From an uncultured bacterium (GTDB lineage Bacteria > Bacillota > Clostridia > Lachnospirales > Lachnospiraceae), in NCBI GenBank assembly GCA_945871045.1, contig CAMBUC010000149.1, forward strand, positions 1 to 5,701: a stretch of DNA of 5,701 nt. Direction: 5' to 3'. Shown piece after piece: positions 1 to 5,701 of this stretch. How positions within the stretch are numbered: position 1 is the stretch's first letter; the number at the start of each line of letters is the position of its first letter. Below the pieces are notes generated by a model. The model worked only from the letters and a program-made list of their open reading frames with translations. It was not told the DNA's origin and did no database searches. The position numbers and the translations under genes were made by a program.

Positions 1-811
1 CCGGCCACGTTTCCTTACGCATGCCGCAGACCTTTAGGGCATCGATGGCCCCCAGAGCCATGTCATCATTATTTGCGATCACCAGTTCGATCTGCTCCCC
101 ATATTCACTGAGCATCTGAGTCATTTTGGTCTGCGCCTGGGCACGGTTCCAATTTGCAATTGCATAGCCAAGTTTTTCCACTTCAACGCCTTTTTCAATC
201 ATCGTTGATACCGAATACTCGGTACGGACGATGGAGTCCTGATGACCGGCCTCCCCCTCCAGCACAATGTACTGAAAGATCCCGTCTGCATTTTTATCCA
301 CCGCCGGGTTTTCCAAAAAGGCCTCCGCGGCGATCTCTCCCTCCATGATCCCGGATTCAAAGGCTGATGCTCCCACATAATACAACTGCTTCCACCGCTC
401 CAGGTCTTCTTCCACCAGTTCCCGGTTGAAAAAGATCACCGGCACATTCTCCTTTTTTGCCATATCAATGATCGTCGTGGGCTCGGTACGGTCCACGAGA
501 TTGACGCAGATCACATCACAACCATCGCTTAACATCTCCTTTACCTGATCGTTCTGCGTCAGCTGCCGGTCTGCGGCATTGTAAGTCTCAATGTTGATGG
601 CGACTTTGGTTTCCGCCGCTTTTTCCGTTGCATAATCATTAAAACACTCCATCAGTTGAGACACAAACGTATCATACTGGTCATACAGGGTCACTCCAAG
701 TTTTATGCTCTTTTGCTCATTCACCTTACGCTCACCGGTACACCCCGTTAACAGACCGGCAAGCATGCACACTACTAACATACACGCCAAAAACTGTAAT
801 TTCCTTCTCAT
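1..811 (-). CDS. mglB: Galactose/glucose-binding lipoprotein of an Mgl-type ABC importer (3' end outside window)
   Basis: Extracellular binding protein that would deliver galactose or glucose to an MglA/MglC importer. Only the first 270 codons are present; compared with E. coli MglB, roughly 85 C-terminal residues lie beyond the left edge. The signal peptide ends in a lipobox, LLTGC, with Cys24 as the predicted lipidated residue. The sequence aligns closely with E. coli MglB. Sugar-contact residues appear conserved: Tyr43, Asp47, Phe49 (YDQYDTF), Asn129 (FFN), His190, Asp192, Arg196 (GHQDSIVR), Trp221 and Asn248 (IANND). The EF-hand-like calcium loop is also kept (Asp172, Asn174, Asp176, Gln180, with distal Glu242). 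The ATG at 811 follows a G-rich ribosome site (GGGGGAG, 815-821) that is close to the start; an in-frame GTG at 823 is possible but has no ribosome site. It starts 16 bases after the anchored binding protein, so it is probably cotranscribed and translationally coupled. The assignment to the MglB family is strong; the exact sugar is inferred. Confidence 0.93.
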   Translation of the reverse strand, partial: MRRKLQFLACMLVVCMLAGLLTGCTGERKVNEQKSIKLGVTLYDQYDTFVSQLMECFNDYATEKAAETKVAINIETYNAADRQLTQNDQVKEMLSDGCDVICVNLVDRTEPTTIIDMAKKENVPVIFFNRELVEEDLERWKQLYYVGASAFESGIMEGEIAAEAFLENPAVDKNADGIFQYIVLEGEAGHQDSIVRTEYSVSTMIEKGVEVEKLGYAIANWNRAQAQTKMTQMLSEYGEQIELVIANNDDMALGAIDALKVCGMRKETWP

Positions 812-827
812 CTTCTCCCCCACTCAA

Positions 828-1799
828 TTACTGTACGATCGGAAATAATATTTTCTGGTTATCCGAAGCATACAGGTTTGTCTGATCAACTACCAGAAAA
901 TCCACCTCACAATCCTCTGCCTTTGCCAGCCGGTAATGCAGCTGCTTTGCGATTGACTCCACGCTCTGATATCCCATATTGAACTCGTTTGGAACTACCA
1001 GCGTGCGGATCACCCCTTTATCCAGATAGTAAACCGCCTTTTCCGAGCACCCCACTCCGTATAAAAGACTTTTCTTTCGCGTTTTATCAGACTGCAGCAG
1101 ATCTACCATCCGCTCTGTTTCATCATTTTCCAACGCCAGCACGATATCCACCGGCGGCATCTGTAACAGCGTATTGGCGTCATCCGCCAGTTCTGTTTCC
1201 TCCCCCAGCGTCCACAGGATCTCTGCCGAAGCGCCTGTCAGCGCCTCTTTCACACCTGCCAGCCGCTGCTGTGAAGATAGTTTCTCCTCATTTCCACATA
1301 AAATCCCGATGGTCTTTCCGGAAAGATTCTCCCCCAGATCCGCCTTCAAGGCATAACCGAGGGCTCTTCCGATGGCTGCATTATCCGGTCCCGTGATGGC
1401 AAAAACCCCCTCCGGGGTAATATCCGTTTCCAGCAGCATGACCGGCACACCGTCAAACAACTGCCTGCGCTCATGGAATTCCTGTGCACCTGCTACCATC
1501 TGTACAATGATACCTTCCGCCCCGTTTTCCAGTTCCCGCTCAACCAGTGCCAGTTCTTCCTCTACACCGGTAAATGTTCCTGTGGAAACGAAATTCAGAT
1601 TGATATTATTGTCACCCGCCGCCTGATCCATTCCCTGATGCAATGCCATCCAGCGGTCATGATTGCTGTCATTGACGATCACCGAGATCGTATGGGTTTC
1701 CTGCTCCCTGCCTGCATAAAGCAACTGATAGGAAGCCCACACGATGAGCATCACAAGAATCAGGATAAGGATTCCAAAATAAAATCTATTTCTCTTCAT
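828..1799 (-). CDS. Membrane-anchored sugar-binding-protein homologue, probable sensor partner of the histidine kinase
   Basis: A 323-residue protein with a type I periplasmic-binding-protein fold (Peripla_BP_4, RbsB/XylF-like). Residues about 7-28 form one hydrophobic segment with no lipobox cysteine, so it looks like an uncleaved membrane anchor with the binding domain outside. Family landmarks are in order: ISVIVNDSNHDRW (38-50), the GVPVMLLETD strand (117-126), TGPDNAAIGRALG (136-148), Arg179 in the QQRLAG segment, LALENDET (221-228), and the C-terminal QKILFPIVQ. The usual Gly-x-Asp of the hinge-side loop reads GVGCSE, with Cys251 where an aspartate is typical. It overlaps the kinase gene by 14 bases and has an AGGAAGGA ribosome site (1808-1815) 8 bases before its ATG. 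Being sandwiched between a kinase and a second, lipobox-bearing binding protein suggests sensing rather than transport, as with XylFII of Clostridium beijerinckii. The family is clear; the sensor role and ligand are inferred. Confidence 0.85.
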   Translation of the reverse strand: MKRNRFYFGILILILVMLIVWASYQLLYAGREQETHTISVIVNDSNHDRWMALHQGMDQAAGDNNINLNFVSTGTFTGVEEELALVERELENGAEGIIVQMVAGAQEFHERRQLFDGVPVMLLETDITPEGVFAITGPDNAAIGRALGYALKADLGENLSGKTIGILCGNEEKLSSQQRLAGVKEALTGASAEILWTLGEETELADDANTLLQMPPVDIVLALENDETERMVDLLQSDKTRKKSLLYGVGCSEKAVYYLDKGVIRTLVVPNEFNMGYQSVESIAKQLHYRLAKAEDCEVDFLVVDQTNLYASDNQKILFPIVQ

Positions 1800-3651
1800 G
1801 TTGCTGTTCCTTCCTCAATTGCTTTAACCGCCCATCCTCCAGCCGTTCCACTGTCTCCGGCGAGTATTCGATATAGGGCAGGTGGATTCTTACCGTGGTT
1901 CCCTCATCCGGCTGACTGTCAATTTCCAGACCGTAAGGATCACCAAAACGCAGCCGGATCCGTTTGTGGACATTGATCAGTCCCACACCGGAACCGGATT
2001 TTCTCACCCGGTTATTCTCTGTCAAAAGGGCCTTTACGGTTTCTTCCGGCATGCCAAGACCGTTGTCCTGTACTTCAATATAAATATCATCTCCACGCCG
2101 ATATCCAACCACGCGGATCTCTCCGTCCTCATCCATGCACTCCACACCATAGTAAATGGCATTTTCCAACAGGGGTTGGATCACCAGTTTGACGGTACAG
2201 CAGTTCAAAATATCCTCTTCTATTTGAAACTCTACGAGAAACACATTTTTATAGCGGATCTTTTGGATATTCATATAATTTTTTGCATGCCGGATCTCAT
2301 CTTCCACCCGGATGATGGTTTTTCCCCGGCTTAAACTGATGCGGAACAGGCTCGCCAGCTGTGTGATCATAAATACCGCGTCCTCGTAGCGCTCCCCCTC
2401 GATCATCCAAACGATGGAATCCAATGTATTATATAAAAAATGCGGATTGATCTGGGACTGCAGGGCATCCAGTTCGCTCTTTCGTTTTTCCTCCTGCTCG
2501 ACCAATATGTCGTGCATCAGTTCGCGGATCTGTTCCACCGTAGAGCGCAGGGTCTTTCCCAGATGCTCCACCTCCATGGAACCGCCTACATAGATCTTCG
2601 GATTCAGATTTCCCGATTCCCACTCCTTGACGGACTCATTGAGTTTTTTGAGGGGATCCGCAATGCGGGCGGATACGAGCTGGTTGAGTACGATGATCAT
2701 CAGCATAACTACCGCCATCAAGAGGATCACAAACATTTTCATGCCGGAAAGACCCATCTCGAAGGCACTGATAGGCACAACACTCACCAGTTTCCAGCCG
2801 GTATAACTGACGGATTTTACCGTAACCAGCCGCTTCTCCCCGCGATACTCTTCCTGCACGCTTCCATCCGGATAGGCAGCCGCGGCAAGATTATTTTCTT
2901 CGTAGAGATTGGTATAGATCAGATTCTGCTTCGGGTGAAAGATGATCTCACCATTGCTGTCGATAAGATAGATATACTCCGATGCATTATCCGTGTTTGC
3001 TTTTGTCAGGAGACGTTCGATACTGCTGTAGTTCATGTCAACAAGCAGCACGCCCAGCGTTGAATTTCCATTGTTTGTCAGTTCCACCGCCCGGCTTAGT
3101 GAGATGACCCAGTAATACCGGTAAGTACTGTCATCAAAAAGGTTTTGAACATGGGGAGTGGAAAAATGAATGTTTTCCATCTGGCCTACCGCTTCGGTAA
3201 ACCACTCCTGCTCTGCAACCTTCACATGCTCCTTCTTCGTAGTGACAGGAGCAGCCGCAACCAGTTCCCCTTCGTTCGTGTAGCATGCAATACTGATAAG
3301 GTTGTCCTTATTTGCCTCATACAAAAAGTTCATTTCCTCATCCAGCGTGTCGGTCTCCAGATCCTTGTCCTTAATGACACTGTAATACATGGCATCGGAG
3401 ATCCGTCGCATGCTGCGCAGGTAATCCCCCAGATTTGCCGCCGTCTGGTTCAACAACTGTTCGGAACTCTGGGTCGTCATATCCTGCATTTTGTTGACGA
3501 AACGGCTGTATAAGGAGATTCCCAGCATACCCATGGATAATAATGATACGATGGTAAAGGAGATGGCGATCGTCATTTGAATGGACTGAGGCTTCATATT
3601 CCGCTTGAGGTATGCAATTAACTGTTCATAGTACTGTCTTAGGTTCTTCAA
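1786..3651 (-). CDS. Sensor histidine kinase of the LytS/YesM family with dCache extracellular domain
   Basis: A 621-residue membrane kinase that would phosphorylate the adjacent response regulator. Layout: cytoplasmic N-terminus, membrane helix about 25-48, extracellular dCache-like domain about 51-300 (segments WFTEAV, YYWVISLSRAV, GVLLVDMNY, YIYLIDSNGEIIFHP), membrane helix about 304-327, HAMP about 328-380, His_kinase domain with phospho-acceptor His404 in QINPHFLYNTLDS, then an ATPase domain with the N box LLENAIYYGV (Asn497), G1 box DNGLGMP (529-535) and G2 box GSGVGLINVHKRI (553-565). All catalytic motifs are intact. The start is TTG, overlapping the regulator's TGA by four bases (TTGA), with GGAG 5 bases upstream; the next in-frame ATG (codon 19) has no good ribosome site. 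The gene overlaps the anchored binding protein by 14 bases, so regulator, kinase and binding protein are likely made together. The signal could be a ligand of the dCache domain, the binding protein, or both. Confidence 0.94.
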   Translation of the reverse strand: MKNLRQYYEQLIAYLKRNMKPQSIQMTIAISFTIVSLLSMGMLGISLYSRFVNKMQDMTTQSSEQLLNQTAANLGDYLRSMRRISDAMYYSVIKDKDLETDTLDEEMNFLYEANKDNLISIACYTNEGELVAAAPVTTKKEHVKVAEQEWFTEAVGQMENIHFSTPHVQNLFDDSTYRYYWVISLSRAVELTNNGNSTLGVLLVDMNYSSIERLLTKANTDNASEYIYLIDSNGEIIFHPKQNLIYTNLYEENNLAAAAYPDGSVQEEYRGEKRLVTVKSVSYTGWKLVSVVPISAFEMGLSGMKMFVILLMAVVMLMIIVLNQLVSARIADPLKKLNESVKEWESGNLNPKIYVGGSMEVEHLGKTLRSTVEQIRELMHDILVEQEEKRKSELDALQSQINPHFLYNTLDSIVWMIEGERYEDAVFMITQLASLFRISLSRGKTIIRVEDEIRHAKNYMNIQKIRYKNVFLVEFQIEEDILNCCTVKLVIQPLLENAIYYGVECMDEDGEIRVVGYRRGDDIYIEVQDNGLGMPEETVKALLTENNRVRKSGSGVGLINVHKRIRLRFGDPYGLEIDSQPDEGTTVRIHLPYIEYSPETVERLEDGRLKQLRKEQQHEEK

Positions 3652-5261
3652 TTCTGCTCCAATTTACTCATTTTATATTTTGAAGGTGACATTCCGAACT
3701 GTTTTTTGAATACATAACTAAAATAATTCGGATCTGAATATCCAACCTTCTCTGCGATCACATAGGTTTTTTCATTTTGCGTCAAAAGCAGGCTGACTGC
3801 CTCCTCCATGCGATAATCCGTCAGGTAATTGATAAAGGTTTTCCCCGTTTCCTTTTTAAACACCGTAGAAAAATAGGCAGCGCTGACATTCAGATATCCG
3901 CAGATCGTCTCTACACTCAGCGTATGGTCACCATAATGCTCCTGTACATATTGGACAGCTCTCGTCACAAAAGATTTTGTCGTATCGGACCGCTCCGTCA
4001 TAACCTGACACTGCATCTTCAGACAACTATTCTGCAGCCACCTGCCAAGGGCTTCCGGGGACTCCAATTGCATCGCCTGGGTATAAATATCATTGTCCTC
4101 GCCAAAAATCTCTTCCATATTCATCTGGTTGTTGGCACCGAAACGGAAGATTTCCGTAATGAGTTCCATGATCAGGATCCGGTACTTCTGCAATGACATC
4201 TTGTTTTTTAACAGGGCTTTGATAAATTCATCAATGGCTTCCTGTAACGGTTCCTTCTCTCCCATTTTTATTTTCTTTAATATCTTCTGGATGTACGGCT
4301 CCTCCCAGGGCAGATCGGCATTTTCCTGAGGATCCGTTTCGGCAATGTTGATGGCTCTGGTGGTTCCGTACATGACGCGGTAGGAAGTGGCATTCTTTGC
4401 GCCCTGATAAGACAAGGGAATCTGGCTTAACTGATCGCACACATGGCCGACTCCCGCCGTTACTCTTGCCTCACAGACACGCCTTGCCAGTTTGCATATA
4501 TTATCCATGCGGTCCGTAAAACGCATGCTGTCCGCTTCTTCTCCCAGCTGGGCGATCACGATAATATCTCCCAGGTAAGTCACCGTCCGGAAGTCCCACT
4601 CATCTGCCAGTTGTTCTTCTACGAGACGCTTTACCGATACCGTTAATAAAAAGGGATCCATGGCTGTTTCATTTTCCTGCGGGGTGGTGCTGATATGTAA
4701 CACAGTGACTACATAATAAGGACCCGGCAGATCGATCTGATAATTCTTTGCATAGGTTTCTATGGATTCCTCCGGAATGCGCCCGTCGATCAGGGATGTG
4801 AAAAAGTTTTCCTGAAGCACCGGCAGACTTTCCAGATAGTATTCGCGCAGTTTATCGATGTTTCGCTTCTCGTCCATCTCCTTGTCCAGATTGACTTTCA
4901 TGCGCTCAAATACTTCCCGCAATTCATTTGCATTGATCGGTTTTAAGATATATTCCTCCGCCTCTATTTTGATGGCTTCCTTGGCATATTCAAACTCATC
5001 AAAGCCCGAAAAGATGATCACTTTTATCTTCTGGTACTGTTCCTTTAATTTCCTGCAGAGGGTAAGGCCATCCATATAGGGCATCTTGATGTCTGTCATG
5101 ACAACATCCACCTGCATTTCTTCTGCCAGTTCCAGCGCCTCCACACCATTTCTGGCATAGCCTGCGATCCGAAAACCCATGCTCTCCCAGTCTAATTTTT
5201 TCATGATCACCTGGTATACTTCCTCTTCGTCATCTACCAGCAATACCGAATACTGATTCAT
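3648..5261 (-). CDS. YesN-like response regulator, REC plus AraC-type DNA-binding domain
   Basis: A 537-residue cytoplasmic transcription regulator, cognate to the downstream kinase. The REC domain (about 3-120) has the acidic pocket Asp10/Asp11, phospho-acceptor Asp57 in VVMTDIKMPYMDG, the switch Ser85 and Lys107 in ILKPI. The middle, about 180-305, resembles the degenerate GGDEF-like domain of CdaR/PucR-type regulators (GDIIVIAQ at 231-238; the VTAGVGHVCDQLSQIPLSYQ stretch at 267-286); no active cyclase motif is present. The C-terminus (about 428-537) is an AraC-family pair of helix-turn-helices: LSVETICGYLNVSAAYFSTV and VIAEKVGYSDPNYFSYVFKK, ending in the usual FGMSPSKY motif. The ATG has AGGAG 9 bases upstream. 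It lies 32 bases after the small membrane protein and overlaps the kinase start by 4 bases. The likely target is the neighbouring sugar-importer operon, by analogy with YesN of the xylose system; no operator could be identified. Confidence 0.95.
   Translation of the reverse strand: MNQYSVLLVDDEEEVYQVIMKKLDWESMGFRIAGYARNGVEALELAEEMQVDVVMTDIKMPYMDGLTLCRKLKEQYQKIKVIIFSGFDEFEYAKEAIKIEAEEYILKPINANELREVFERMKVNLDKEMDEKRNIDKLREYYLESLPVLQENFFTSLIDGRIPEESIETYAKNYQIDLPGPYYVVTVLHISTTPQENETAMDPFLLTVSVKRLVEEQLADEWDFRTVTYLGDIIVIAQLGEEADSMRFTDRMDNICKLARRVCEARVTAGVGHVCDQLSQIPLSYQGAKNATSYRVMYGTTRAINIAETDPQENADLPWEEPYIQKILKKIKMGEKEPLQEAIDEFIKALLKNKMSLQKYRILIMELITEIFRFGANNQMNMEEIFGEDNDIYTQAMQLESPEALGRWLQNSCLKMQCQVMTERSDTTKSFVTRAVQYVQEHYGDHTLSVETICGYLNVSAAYFSTVFKKETGKTFINYLTDYRMEEAVSLLLTQNEKTYVIAEKVGYSDPNYFSYVFKKQFGMSPSKYKMSKLEQN
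3657..3660 (-). promoter_or_regulatory. Ribosome binding site that decides the TTG start of the kinase
   Basis: GGAG on the minus strand, 5 bases before the TTG at 3651-3649. It lies inside the last codons of the response regulator (Lys-Leu-Glu-Gln-Asn-stop). The TTGA overlap puts the kinase start on top of the regulator's stop codon, an arrangement typical of translational coupling. Confidence 0.7.
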
Positions 5262-5293
5262 AGTTGTGAACTCCTGCTTTCCTCTACTGTACG

Positions 5294-5605
5294 TTACTCG
5301 CCATACTTATCGTTAATGTGTTTCCAGACAAAACCCATGACCAGAATGCACACAATGATCTCTGCAAGGGCAGCGTATACATTCACAAACTGTAAGATTG
5401 CCATGATAAATGTTGCTGCTCCCAAAAAGAGAATGAGTTTTCCGCTGGCACTTGCATACCCATCGGGATCCTTCACCGGCGGTTTGTTTTTTCCGCGGAT
5501 GGCGCTCACGTCTTTTAAGATCAAAAGACGCATTCCGAAATACACGCAAGCCACAACGATCAAAAGAAGCACGCCGGCCTGCTCCAAAAAAGTTTGTATT
5601 GACAT
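5294..5605 (-). CDS. Small membrane protein of unknown function, three predicted helices
   Basis: A 103-residue protein I do not recognise. Three hydrophobic segments are visible: about 10-30 (starting AGVLLLIVVACVYFG), 56-73 (KLILFLGAATFIMAILQF) and 77-95 (YAALAEIIVCILVMGFVW). Between the first two lies a basic, proline-containing loop (RGKNKPPVKDPDGYASASG, 37-55). There is no signal-peptidase or lipobox motif and no catalytic signature. The ATG is preceded by AAGGGAG (5615-5621) at 9 bases, a good ribosome site, which favours this frame over an overlapping one starting at 5627. It is the first gene after the hairpin at 5636-5663 and lies 32 bases before the response regulator on the same strand, so it is probably cotranscribed with the sensor genes. 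It could be an accessory of the sensor, a helper of transport, or the tail of the preceding operon; the sequence does not decide between these. Confidence 0.85.
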   Translation of the reverse strand: MSIQTFLEQAGVLLLIVVACVYFGMRLLILKDVSAIRGKNKPPVKDPDGYASASGKLILFLGAATFIMAILQFVNVYAALAEIIVCILVMGFVWKHINDKYGE

Positions 5606-5635
5606 GATCAGATACTCCCTTCCACATAGTTTAAA

Positions 5636-5663
5636 ATAGCGGCCGGAAAACTCCAGCCGCTAT
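5636..5663 (-). terminator. Rho-independent terminator-like hairpin before the sensor operon
   Basis: Two 12-base arms (5636-5647 and 5652-5663) around a GUUU loop. On the minus strand all 12 positions pair, one of them as a U-G wobble; on the plus strand that position is a C-A mismatch, which supports minus-strand use. The stem is GC-rich in its centre and is followed by a short T run (TTTT, then AAA). It would end transcription of the gene entering from the right edge. The T tract is short, so termination may be partial, letting some read-through feed the sensor genes. It could instead be a 5' leader hairpin of the sensor operon. Confidence 0.65.
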
Positions 5664-5665
5664 CT

Positions 5666-5671
5666 ATTATA
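5666..5671 (-). promoter_or_regulatory. Possible -10 box (TATAAT) for the sensor operon
   Basis: A perfect TATAAT on the minus strand just before the hairpin. At 17 bases upstream, TAGCAA (5689-5694) is only a weak match to a -35 box. If used, transcription would begin at about 5659, inside the hairpin. The region is AT-rich, so a chance match is quite possible. Confidence 0.35.
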
Positions 5672-5680
5672 ATATATTAC

Positions 5681-5701
5681 TTATTTCTTTGCTATATACT
5701 T
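5681..5701 (-). CDS. Possible last codons of an upstream gene
   Basis: The minus strand entering at the right edge reads Lys-Tyr-Ile-Ala-Lys-Lys then TAA, 17 bases before the hairpin. A lysine-rich tail followed by a terminator is a common pattern for a gene end. Another frame also stays open for ten codons and ends at 5667, so the frame is not certain. Nothing can be said about the product. Confidence 0.3.
   Translation of the reverse strand, partial: KYIAKK

Noticed and set aside
1..811. The two binding proteins as a recent gene duplication
   Set aside because: They share the fold but differ in anchoring (lipobox versus uncleaved helix) and in most pocket residues, so they look like old, separate families rather than a recent tandem copy.
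1473..1976. A 167-codon open frame on the plus strand
   Set aside because: It is antisense to both the anchored binding protein and the end of the kinase, crossing their junction; no recognisable domain.
1882..2334. A 150-codon open frame on the plus strand
   Set aside because: It is antisense to the kinase ATPase domain, whose motifs are intact on the minus strand; no support for a plus-strand gene.
2440..3063. A 207-codon open frame on the plus strand
   Set aside because: It lies wholly antisense to the kinase's dCache-HAMP-kinase coding region, shows no family resemblance and has a His/Phe-rich composition typical of reverse-strand reading of a real gene.
5262..5293. A separate promoter between the small membrane protein and the regulator
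   Set aside because: The 32-base gap holds the regulator's ribosome site and no convincing -35/-10 pair.
5313..5627. An alternative minus-strand frame of 104 codons over the small membrane protein
   Set aside because: The frame from 5605 has a better placed ribosome site and three clean membrane helices; the other reads as a mixed, Arg/His/Cys-rich product with no structure.

Overview
The window is one end of a bacterial sugar-sensing and sugar-uptake locus, with every gene on the minus strand. The organism is most likely a Gram-positive anaerobe of the Clostridia, probably Lachnospiraceae. The reasons are strong Shine-Dalgarno sites, a lipoprotein-type binding protein, a YesM/YesN-type two-component pair, moderate GC content and closely packed genes. 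No rRNA, tRNA, CRISPR array, insertion sequence or phage gene was seen.

Reading in the direction of transcription, from high to low coordinates: the right edge holds a possible tail of an upstream gene, then a strong hairpin at 5636-5663 with a TATAAT box just before it. Next comes a small three-helix membrane protein of unknown function (5294-5605). It is followed by a YesN-like response regulator (3648-5261) with a REC domain, a probable degenerate GGDEF-like middle and an AraC-type DNA-binding end. Then come a LytS/YesM-family histidine kinase with an extracellular dCache domain (1786-3651), a membrane-anchored sugar-binding-protein homologue (828-1799), and the first 270 codons of an MglB-like galactose/glucose-binding lipoprotein (1-811, running off the left edge). 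The last four genes overlap or lie 16 bases or less apart, so they look like one transcript. The small membrane protein precedes them by 32 bases.

The most reasonable model is a three-component sensor. The anchored binding protein detects a sugar outside the cell and passes the signal to the kinase. The kinase phosphorylates the regulator, which controls the adjacent Mgl-type ABC importer. The XylFII-LytS-YesN xylose system of Clostridium beijerinckii is the known precedent. Here the neighbouring transport protein keeps the residues that bind galactose/glucose and calcium in E. coli MglB, so the system is predicted to serve galactose or glucose. That the anchored protein sees the same sugar is an inference. 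mglA and mglC (ATPase and permease) would be expected beyond the left edge but are not in the window.
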